From Pachyseris speciosa (taxonomy: Eukaryota > Cnidaria > Anthozoa > Scleractinia > Pachyseridae): a DNA stretch of 64,000 nucleotides. This document shows, one piece after another, positions 54,944 to 64,000 of this stretch. Under the pieces are notes generated by a model. The model was not told where the DNA came from, did no database searches, and saw only the letters and a list, made by a program, of their open reading frames with translations. A program made the translations under genes and the position numbers. How positions within the stretch are numbered: position 1 is the stretch's first letter; each line of letters begins with the position of its first letter. Where the stretch lies: the NCBI GenBank assembly GCA_016490735.1, contig JAEMWC010000075.1, positions 263,501-327,500 of the forward strand, in the 5' to 3' direction.

Positions 54944-55315
54944 ATGCTTGAAGAATATGAATTTTTTTCTCCGAGCTTGAAAAATATTGAAAGTTTGTGC
55001 ATCATCTGCGCTGTGCCTACGCGGAAACTCCCCACCAGATCTCAACTGAATGTACTGTTTCCCCGGTTGCACTGGAAAATTCCTTATGGAACAGTCAAGA
55101 CCTTGACAGTCAAAGATCATTTGCATTCTCTTCTCTTATCACAGATTGACGAAAATACCCGGAGATTTGCCGCGGATACAGTACGGGACATAATAACAAA
55201 AGCCCAGGTCGAGTACAAGGCTAGACAATTGAAGATTAAACAACAGGAGTGCTTGAGAGCGTTTGCCAAGCGTGCCGTCGACAACGTATTGGATTTAGTC
55301 AGCCAGAAAGTTAAG
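54944..55315 (+). CDS. Unrecognised host gene, candidate exon 1
   Basis: Open from ATG 54944 (MLEEYEFFSPSLKNIESLC); an alternative acceptor after TTTTTTTCTCCGAG (54960-54973) would make it an internal exon. Then KIPYGTVKTLTVKDHLHSL and a helical region VEYKARQLKIKQQECLRAFA. The donor is AAG/GTGGGA at 55315. It leaves phase 0, while the next exon below needs one carried base. Either an exon is missing between them or the boundary is elsewhere. No domain recognised. Confidence 0.55.
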
Positions 55316-55871
55316 GTGGGAGTGAATGGAATTCTATTTTAGTGTCACCATTAAAAAGTCGCATGACTATGGAGACAAGCAAACCTTTAAGCCCGTTGTT
55401 TCTGTCCCAAAATAGTTTATGAATTTACAGTCCAAATAAACTGCTTCGAAACGCCGTACCCCAAACGGGATCCAAGGCGTGATATACTGGCGTCCATAAT
55501 TAAATCGGATGGAAAATCTATTTCAATTTTGTCACTTTGCCTTAGCAATGTACACTGTTGGCACAAAAGTAGTAAATAGGCTTCTCCATGCGTTCTAAAT
55601 GTTTGTGCAAATAAAATAAGATACAGCCCAAGAAAAAGAGAAACGAAAAGCAAAACTGAACACAGAGGAAAGATTTGTGTCACCGAGTCTGTCATTACAA
55701 ATACAACAAAGTTTAGTTTTAGATCGTTATCATGCGCATTTTTTACTTCTAGAATAAAGCTCAAACCGAATGCGTCGAGAAGTCGCGACAAACCGGTAAG
55801 AAGTTATTAACATTCTCGTTGTCGTTGCTGTTATCCTTGTCATCACAATCACGGTCATTCAGTCAGTGAGA

Positions 55872-55874
55872 TCG

Positions 55875-55916
<42 letters not shown>

Positions 55917-56065
55917 CCACCACCATCATCATCATTATCATCATCATTATCACCACCACCATCATCATCATTATCATCATCACCACCACCACAACCATCA
56001 TCATCATCATCATCATCATCGTCATCATCACTATCATCATCATCATCATTATCATCATTGCTGTT
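55872..56065. repeat. (ATC/ACC)n microsatellite in an intron
   Basis: Imperfect trinucleotide array of ATC with ACC and ATT interruptions. Makes false Ser/Pro-rich and Met-rich frames. Confidence 0.9.
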
Positions 56066-56435
56066 GTTGTTGCTTTCGTTATCAGTGCATGTGATATGTA
56101 AATAGTGTTCATGGTACGCGGTTTACATCAAACAATCAATACTTTTCAGAAGGTCGATAGACGATTAAAAGTTCTTGCACTTCCGAAGTGCTTCAAAGTT
56201 GCATTCATTTCTTAACACCCAAAACCATAATTTCTCGCCTTCGCTTTATTTACAATTGTGATGCAAGCTTGATGACTTTCGCTTTGTTACGCAGTTCAAC
56301 CAAAGCACTAGTTTACTAGTTACACCAGCTGATCAAGTCAATTTTCGCAACTTGTACACCGCTATAGTCGTTATTAAAAGCAAAGTTACACAGTCGAAAT
56401 CAATGTAACCCTTAACATTTTGTTCTTAGTTTCAG

Positions 56436-56504
56436 ACCCTGAAATACCGAGCTCTCTAGACAGGGAAAAGATCGCTCCTTACAAACACTTCATAAGACTG
56501 AGCG
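56436..56504 (+). CDS. Unrecognised host gene, exon 2
   Basis: Acceptor TTAGTTTCAG, donor GCG/GTAAGA. With one carried-in base it reads PEIPSSLDREKIAPYKHFIR. It carries one base into the next exon, where the frame continues cleanly. Confidence 0.65.
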
Positions 56505-56894
56505 GTAAGAGACCTTTTAAAGTAATTACAATTGTTTTGAGGCATTGAATGGAAAATATAGCAGGGTATGGTATGGAGAAAAAAAGAAATTTGAAGTCAA
56601 GAGGATATTGTTGATTCACAATTATAAAAGTGCTACTCCACCAATAACCCCTCCTCCTTTGGTATGGATTAAAGCTAATCATAGGCTATAAACATATACT
56701 GTCGATCTAGATCTAGATGCCCGTTCCTTTATGATAGAAGGCAATCTGAACATGAATAGTATTTGCCCCTAGTTACCGGTCTTGACCCAATATGAGTGTT
56801 GCTATCGGACGCAATGCTTACTGCTATCGAAGAGAGAAACAAGAATAGTCAATATTCTGCAAACTTACCTTAATTTTCCCTTTTTGTCCTTCAG

Positions 56895-57024
56895 GTCTGA
56901 AGACCGATGATGGCAGCGAAATTATTCTGGTTGATCCATCAGCTCTTCCCCGAAAGAAGACTTTCAAGAAGCTGTCCAAAGGATCAAAGGCTACGTACAG
57001 TAACACCATGCAGTCCCTATGCTC
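56895..57024 (+). CDS. Unrecognised host gene, exon 3
   Basis: Acceptor TTTTTGTCCTTCAG, donor CTC/GTAAGT. It encodes LKTDDGSEIILVDPSALPRK and a basic KKTFKKLSKGSKATYS. Phase agrees on both sides. Confidence 0.7.
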
Positions 57025-57329
57025 GTAAGTATTCTGAAGTCCAACTTAAAATATCGTAGGTCCGTGAATAGGAAACGATACGATGGTTGGTTTGAGCGAT
57101 GCCAAACTTCCAGGATATATTCTAGCCGACGAATATATTGCTTCGTTCCCGTTACTAGCAACTCAATCAGATCATGGGAGATCACGAGACAGTAAAACAG
57201 ATGTATTGTGATTGCATTCTTGTTCTTGTGCCAGTTGTTGAGTAACCTACGAAATATGAAACCTTCCACCCCATTGGCACAAATAACTTTTAGCTAAAAA
57301 GAGTAATAGCTTTCCTAATTGAATATTTA

Positions 57330-57942
57330 AATAATAATAGTAATAATAATAATAATTATTATTAATAGTAATAATAATAATAATTATTATTAATAGTAAT
57401 AATAATAATAACAAAAGCAACTCTTTATTAATAACAATAAAAATATTACCTATTTACAACTATTATAGACTAAAAAGTTTGATTGAAATAAAAAAAAACA
57501 ATTAAAAGATCCTAGAATACTAATTTACAAGCTCAACGCCATTAATTGGCTTTCTAAAATTAGCGGACTCACTATCATAGGCAAAAAGTTTGATGAAATA
57601 AAAATATTGAAAAGATCCTAAAATACTAATTTACAAGCTCACTTTCTAAAATTAATGGACACACGTTTGGCAAGCGTTTAAGCGGCAGTCATCAATGGAA
57701 TCCCCTTGTGGAATTTTGTGGAAGGGTGTCCTGGAACCTCTTACGCAAGTGTGTACCGACCTTAAAATCTCAAAAGAAAGCAATGTTCTAATCCAAGTAA
57801 TAGTGACGTGATAAGGTTCCTCATTCTTCTCTGAGAGCTTCTCTGCTAGGCGTTTGAGGAAGCAGTTGCAGTCGGCTCCCATCCCACCGTTAGTCAAAAA
57901 CTAGGGGACTGAAAGATCCCATTTCAACGTCCAGCACCCTCT

Positions 57943-57997
<55 letters not shown>

Positions 57998-58012
57998 TAA
58001 TAACAATAATAA
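57330..58012. repeat. (AAT)n microsatellites and diverged direct repeat
   Basis: AAT arrays at about 57330-57412 and 57944-58012. Between them, the words AAAAAGTTTGAT and AGATCCTARAATACTAATTTA occur twice (57470-57535 and 57587-57635), a short direct duplication. Intronic to the split gene. Confidence 0.65.
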
Positions 58013-58163
58013 TAATACTTCGATTGTATACCGTATAGCTTTCATCAGGGTATGTTTAATATTCTTTCCGACATTGTCATTGCTTCATTTTTAACCCGCG
58101 CCTCCCGAATGCATGGCACTAAAACGTTTAATGCATTATTCAGTTGTTTTTAAATCTCCACAG

Positions 58164-58298
58164 TTATGCAGAATACTTCATAGACACCAAGGTGAAGAAT
58201 GATGCCTACACTGTTCTGGTCCATGCCACCAACGACAGCGTTACCAGAGACCCCGGTCTGAAATGGACAAGAGCATTTTATGACATCTTAGCAAACAG
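58164..58298 (+). CDS. Unrecognised host gene, exon 4
   Basis: Acceptor TTAAATCTCCACAG, donor ACAG/GTACG. It encodes YAEYFIDTKVKNDAYTVLV and then LKWTRAFYDILANR. Phase agrees with exons 3 and 5. The high density of conserved-looking residues and clean splice sites make this the best exon of the gene. Confidence 0.7.
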
Positions 58299-59765
58299 GT
58301 ACGAAACCATAGCTACAGAAAAAGAAAGATAGGCCCTGAATTTCGAGTTTGGTTACGTTATGAAACAAAATATTTTTTGAAATATTTCGACGTGGCGTCA
58401 CTTGTACTATGCATTGTTTCTTCTGGAAAACATCGCTTGGTTCTGTTGTTGCAGTTTCGTTGTAATCGCAGTTGTTGTCAAGTTTTTCTTGGAAGAGGTT
58501 CTTTTCCAAACCGGGCTGAACAAGGATCTCCTCTTTTGATTAGATAACAATGATAAGTCGCGTTTCTATAGAGCAGTTCTTCATAGGATTCACTGAAAAA
58601 TTTTGTTAAAAGTTGCCGTAAATATTGCTTGAAGAAACATGACTTATTAGGTCCGAGTTGTCAGATCAACATATACTCGACTGGAATCTTACATTTCCTT
58701 GAAAGAATTTTCGGTAATTATATACTAGGTGAGGACGTTATATTCTGGAGATATTACTATTGGAAGACTTGTCCAGTTCAAAATAGTGTGATCCGGCGGT
58801 ATAAGAAAACGACCACTGAGTAAACAGTAACTAAGTAAACACGCTGAAACAGCCTTTATATTATATTCATTCATTTTTCGCTTATTGCTACGAATTAAAG
58901 CGTTAAATAGTGTTTGCACCAGTGGCGTTTGGGGCGCTGACTCTTTAGCAACGAACCTACAAGGAAACTAGAGCTCCTGTTGAATTTTGAATTTCTTGGC
59001 ATTACACATTATTGCGTGTTTGATTCACCTGGTTCTCCAAAATAAAATAGTGGCAGTTGTTTAATTTACTTTGGTAGGTTCTTTTGCTTGTTTCATTGTG
59101 TATTTCAAAAATACTTTTTGAACTACCTTTCAGCTCTGGTACGTTGAATAAATGCTTTATCACAAAGGCCACCAGAAAATTGAAAGCTGCGGTTATATTA
59201 ACGAGGCCATTTATGCGGTGAGTACTTATTCAGCGTATTTGTCACACAGGAATTTCGAACTGGTGAATAAAATATTTTTTTGGCCATTCCTCATTTTCAG
59301 TTTTGGGGAAGCCTTTGCGATGAAACACTTGCCCTGAACAAGTGCGTCATCCTTCCTCAAAATCAAAAGCTTGGGTTTTATTAAAGAGGACATTTATGCG
59401 CTAAGTACTTCAAGTATTTTAGCAGATTTGGTAACAAGGATTGCGACGTGGTTGTAATACTGGCCATCCACCAACAGGACATGTTTTTGAATCATGGTGA
59501 AGCCATAGGGTTTCCGAATATTCATCTGTTAAATGAAAACAACATATGGTGTTGATCCGGAATCCTTTCGCCAAAAGTTTCTCATCCTTACAAGTTTGGA
59601 CTTCTCGCCTTTATTCTGTTCGCTTCAAACGAACGTCTGTCAGTTTGACGGTTTTCCAAGTTCCTGCTTTCGTGGACCAGAGAATGCGTTTGAAATAAAT
59701 AAACGGATTTCGATTTTTGCCAAATAAGGAAACTGAAGTTTCAATGAAACTCTCTTTGTTTATAG
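58299..59765. other. Intron, unassigned AT-rich DNA
   Basis: No element recognised. Short frames only. Confidence 0.4.
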
Positions 59766-59830
59766 ACCGGTCATGCGCAACAAATTTCATCTTGTGAAGG
59801 ACGTGGTGAAGAACTTCTGTGCAGCCCAAG
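59766..59830 (+). CDS. Unrecognised host gene, exon 5
   Basis: Acceptor TTTGTTTATAG, donor CAAG/GTAAG. It encodes PVMRNKFHLVKDVVKNFCAA in phase with exon 4. The gene should continue downstream, but the next 4 kb are the dispersed repeat copy B and no further exon is visible before the window ends. Confidence 0.65.
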
Positions 59831-60452
59831 GTAAGAATTTGTGTGAAACCGGTAAAATTCATGATGATTTTCACGAAATCTGGGCCAGTAACTATTGGTG
59901 AACTGTGCAAACTATGACAAGCTAGTCTCTGATAATTTGCTCAGCTATAAGAAACAACAAATTGTAATTCATAACGGTCTTGAAGAGCTCAAGCTCATCC
60001 GCTGATTCAGTTGAGAAAGAATCGGCAGTTATCCGCTAGATTGACAAGTTGTTACTTCGCTGTCTTTTAGACGCGTGATGTTTTGGAGAAGCAAATAGCA
60101 GTTGAATCTTTCCAGCCGTTAGTTTTGTGATTCAGTATGAGCAGCTCTTCTGAGCAAACCACTACCTTAATAGGCTTCATTTACATTTCCAGCTCGGATA
60201 CAAGTCTTAACTGAAGTTCCCTCGGGTGTTTGCAGCCATCTTGAAAGTTTATGCGCAGGACGTTAGAGCTTTCATAAGCGACCGACCAAAGGGATTGGTG
60301 GCTCTTGGTAGGCTACCACATAAGCGTATCAGTGAACTACAAGTTAGCACAGCGCTAAACTGTAACCTCTATCGACTGAAGGTGAAATATAGGATCTGAT
60401 TTATTAATCTGTCTTTTCTTTGATCTTTTGCAGGGCTTCCAGAGTCCTTCAT

Positions 60453-60458
60453 CTCCAT
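60453..60458 (+). other. Empty Polinton target site (CTCCAT)
   Basis: The single CTCCAT in copy B, with both flanks matching the two sides of the Polinton in copy A. Confidence 0.85.
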
Positions 60459-61640
60459 GTAACTTGCCTCAGCTCAGTCAGCGATTTAAAAACTTTAATT
60501 TATATGCGTAATTTTTAAGTCTACCTAGCAAAACCTTTTGATTTTTGTTGCTGTTCTACCCCGAAAATCGCTGACTATTTATTTTCCCAAGTTTTAGTCT
60601 AATTTTCTTTTAGTTTTGAAGAAATTTTCACTGTAATTAGTGACACAGATCGCCGAGATATTTTAAGGGTTAAACAAGGGAGGGTTTGCAATTAAGCAAA
60701 ACATGTTTTATGTAAAATTATAAACAAGGTAGAGTACACCTCAGCTGCCTTCATTGCAATTTAATTTTATGCTATGTTAAATTGATACACTAGGAAATGT
60801 TCTCATTTTGAAAATAAAACTAATTTCCTTTCTGATTTTGTATTGCCAACTTTGAAAAGTCCTCATTTTGAAAATACACCTCATTTTCTTTCTGATTTAT
60901 TATGTCCAACTTGCTAAGGATGCGTGCCGGGGATATATCCCCACCAAAAAGGTAGAAAAAAGAAGAGAAAAATCAAAAAATGAAAACAACCAAACAATTA
61001 ACAAAAGCTACAAACTGCCAAAAAAAGTATTAAAATTTGGAAAATCCTCAGAATTAAAAAACAAAATATTTACTTAAAACCAAAGACAAAAACAGAAATA
61101 ACGGGCAAAGGCGGAAAACAAAACAAAACAAAACGAAACGAAAAAACAAAAAGACAAAAACAAAAACAAAAAAATACAAAAATGATAAAGTTTTAGATGG
61201 GATCAAATGGAATACGCAGAGATAAAGTAATAGAAATACCCTCCAAAAATTAAAAAAATTAAAAAAAGTGGAAAAGAAAAAAAATTACAAATTGAAAAAT
61301 TAAATAAGTAAAACTTAAAAATTGTACCGAAAAAACAAAAACAAAAATAAAATAAAAATACACAAAACACACAGACAAAAAATATAAAACAAACCAAAAA
61401 AACAAAACAAAAACAAAAAGCAATGAAACGAAAATTAAGTTTGTTGAGGGGTTATTGATTATATGATATTTTTTAAGCACGCATTTATAGTTTTTCAAGA
61501 GAGGTTTGTAATTTTGTCTTTTTAATCAGCTGAGTTTCGATACTTTTACAACTGCAACGGGATATGTTTTTTTATTACTGAGGCGAGGTGTACGATGTTT
61601 GTTAAGATAAAATAAATAAAGTTGAAAACAAAGCCTACGT

Positions 61641-61967
61641 GCAGGAGCCCATGAATAGGAGCTTCACTCTCCCATACAAGCCCTTTGAGTCAACCTTTGC
61701 GCGTATCTTTTCTATTTTTAGAACACTGCGGGTTTCTAAATTTGCAGGCACTGTTTAGAATGCCCAAGAGAAGGATCGGGGCAACGCGCTCCCCACCTTT
61801 GGCCACAATTTTATTACGAATACTTGTGTCCGGAATGTACTGGAAACAGATTTTCATAGTAAATTGGAGCCTCCTGCAGAAAAAGCAGTTCTAAAAATAG
61901 AAAGATACGCGCAAACGTTGACTCAAGGAAACAGTGCATATGGAGGCTCCTATTCATGGGCTCCTGC
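61641..61967. mobile_element. MITE with GCAGGAGCCCATGAATAGG ends
   Basis: Perfect inverted ends of 22 bases and TACGT duplicated at 61636-61640 and 61968-61972. Copy A (48308-48316) has the uninterrupted site, with a single TACGT. 327 bases, non-coding. Confidence 0.85.
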
Positions 61968-62110
61968 TACGTGTGATTCTGTGAATTACAACACTATCAC
62001 GCTAATGATCAATGTGCAACTGCTTAACGCCGGAAACACACATAATGATCAATGCATGTGTAAGGAAGGTGAGCCTGGGCACACAGAATAGCTTTGCAAA
62101 TATACGCCAG

Positions 62111-62142
62111 CAGGATCCCATAAATATTTTTATGGGCTCCTG
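62111..62142. mobile_element. 32-bp minimal insert of the same family
   Basis: CAGGATCCCATAAATA at the left and TTTTATGGGCTCCTG at the right form a hairpin with almost no interior. ACGCCAG flanks it on both sides (62104-62110, 62143-62149) and is single in copy A near 48450. Confidence 0.75.
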
Positions 62143-62925
62143 ACGCCAGCCAGTGCAAAGTGGGAAGACAAATTTTTAGACCTAAGAGATTTTTGATATT
62201 GTGTTCATTAAGTGTTAGCATAGTTAGAATCGCTCAGTTCGCTACACTCTTGTTTTAAATCAGTAGAACAAGCCAAAAATTATTTCATAGCGAGACTAGA
62301 TTTGCTCATCTTTCTTCGCTCCAACGCGCTGACCAAAAATGCATGACTTGGGAAAAGCTTTAGACGTCGCCCCAGCATTGATTATACATGCTTTACTTTC
62401 ATGCTTTTCCTCACAAACAGACGACGAGCGTGAACAGAATGTGAATATCGAAAGATGTAAGTACACTATAGAGGGTATGCAACCAGTCTCCAGAGATTGG
62501 AATGACAATAGGTTGGCGGCCATGTTGGTGGACAATAACAAAAGAAGCTAACGAGAAATCTTTTGTTCATGGTACAGCAACATGGCGGTGATGACGTAAC
62601 GTGCATACGCCCTATAGCCAGGTGTTTAACCGGTTTGTGAAGGAACATTCCTTAGGGCATTTTGCAAATTTGCCAGGAAACCCTGTGCGCGAATTGTTGG
62701 GTCAGGATCCACACTGACGTATTTTAATCATGAAACATTTCGTTTTCAAGATAGGGAAGTAACCTCAAAGGAAAATGAAAGAAAATCTAAATCGCATCTT
62801 AATTAAATTAAGAATAAGTTATACACAATGAATGAACGATTCACGTGTACAGCTAAACACTAAGCATAGAAAAGAGCCGATAATCAATGAAGAGTTTTTG
62901 TTTTACACATAGTGAAAAGTGTTCC

Positions 62926-62976
62926 CTGCTAGCAGAGGTCTCTGGCGGCGCGAAAGGAGAGAGACCTCTGCCGGTG
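62926..62976. mobile_element. Short CCCTGCTAGCAGAGG hairpin
   Basis: CCTGCTAGCAGAGGTCTCT and, inverted, AGAGACCTCTGC with a CGGCGCGAAAGG loop. Same family as 15659-15717. Confidence 0.55.
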
Positions 62977-63249
62977 CCCGACGAGTTCTTTCATGTAGCC
63001 GCCGACCACATTCTTGGTCGAAACTAACCCCTTGAAACTAACCCTGAATTGGGCAATTGAATACACAAGACGAAAGTGCACGTTTCCGCGAATCTTTAAC
63101 ATAAAGAAAAGGTAAGGTTTTCTTAACTTCCGCTCAGTCAACAATTGATAATTATCGGGTGAGGTTGAACATGATAGCGAGCATGGCCGAGGTTTGTAAT
63201 ATCTGCCAAAACGGAAGGCTGAGGTGGATAACACAAACAGCGGTCTTGA

Positions 63250-63276
63250 TAATTCTCGCTATTATGCGAAAATGGA

Positions 63277-63327
<51 letters not shown>

Positions 63328-63457
63328 ATTATTATTATTATTATTATTACGATACACTTGAGCGCTTGTAAAAACAAGAGCGCATACAAGAAACTTAAAA
63401 CATAATAATTCTCGCTATTATGCGAAAATGGAATTATTATTATTATTATTATTATTA

Positions 63458-63500
<43 letters not shown>

Positions 63501-63550
63501 GATACACTTGAGGGCTTGTAAAAACAAGAGCGCATACAAGAAACTTAAAT
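63250..63550 (+). repeat. Tandem duplication with expanded (ATT)n
   Basis: The segment from CTCGCTATTATGCG through GAGCGCATACAAGAAACTT occurs twice, each with an ATT array of about 70 bases in the middle. Copy A has it once (49937-50030) and without the array. Confidence 0.85.
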
Positions 63551-64000
63551 TATTTAAAATTCCTACTCTAAAACATATGACTGAAGTGAGGCACGCTTGG
63601 TTAAAACATGGTGTAAACGTTTTATTGAAAAGCTACAGCCCCCCCCCCCCCCCCCAAAAAAATTCTCCCTAGTGTAAAAACTATCCCTTCTGCATTTATA
63701 AACTCCAGGTCAAACGCTCGCAACATTTCAAAGCAACATCTTGCAACATTGTTAGGCACAACATGTTGCATACGTTTGGCCACCGTGTTGCGATATGTTG
63801 CAACATGTTGGATGCTGTTGGCTCAAATTTGAAAACGGTCAAATTTTTCGTGCAACATGCGTGCTAGGTCGATTTGCTATTTCTCTTAATCCATTGCCGA
63901 GTTTTACCTTTTTTGCCTACTCTTTCATCATCTGCTAGAAGTGGTGCCAATGATGCAGTTATGAGTGTCCTAGTCTTTATTTGGCTGTGTGACCGCGTGA

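Larger units (their letters stand above)
59973..63951 (+). repeat. Dispersed repeat copy B
   Basis: About 4-kb relative of copy A in the same orientation, without the Polinton. It has its own later changes: a 327-bp element at 61641, a 32-bp insert at 62111, a hairpin near 62926 and expanded ATT arrays near 63278-63500. Similarity ends near 63951. Confidence 0.8.

Noticed and set aside
55855..56112. Met-rich and Ser-rich frames
   Set aside because: Trinucleotide microsatellite translation in an intron.

Overview
This is eukaryotic nuclear DNA from an animal, most likely an anthozoan cnidarian (coral or sea anemone). Support for that: split exons with GT/AG borders, tRNA-derived SINEs, many short foldback elements, CR1-like and L1/Tx1-like LINEs, a Penelope-like element, a hAT transposon and an integrated Polinton/Maverick (adintovirus-like) element. 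The assignment rests on resemblance and was not tested. There is no operon structure, rRNA or CRISPR. Host DNA is AT-rich. The block 31-47 kb is visibly richer in G+C.

Layout. 0.7-9.5 kb is a mosaic of small mobile elements: an inverted SINE pair, several terminal-inverted-repeat MITEs and two tRNA-SINEs. 9.8-14.7 kb holds a CR1-like 3' end, a Penelope-like fragment inside remnants of an unnamed repeat family, and an L1/Tx1-like LINE on the minus strand. 17.6-22.2 kb is a complete but dead hAT transposon with 15-bp terminal inverted repeats, itself invaded by two TTAA-site elements. Next to it is an intact single-exon endonuclease/exonuclease/phosphatase-family gene (22.3-23.1 kb). 24-31 kb is mostly non-coding with nested foldbacks.

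31,069-46,860 is a 15.8-kb Polinton flanked by the 6-bp duplication CTCCAT. It carries a protein-primed type DNA polymerase B, a retroviral-type integrase, a packaging ATPase, penton-like and major-capsid-like genes, several small unknown genes, and a large gene pairing a collagen-like stretch with phage tail-fibre-type repeats. All the large genes are broken by stops and frameshifts, the polymerase has lost a catalytic aspartate, and a CR1 LINE sits inside it. It is a fossil of a virus-like element.

The Polinton landed in a ~4-kb dispersed repeat (copy A: 30,571-31,068 plus 46,867-50,508). A second copy (copy B: 59,973-63,951) lies in the same window without the Polinton. The pair gives direct empty-site proof of the Polinton boundaries and of two further insertions in copy B. 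From 54.9 to 59.8 kb there are exons of one plus-strand host gene that I do not recognise, with consistent splice phases over exons 2-5. The rest is microsatellite and unassigned AT-rich DNA.
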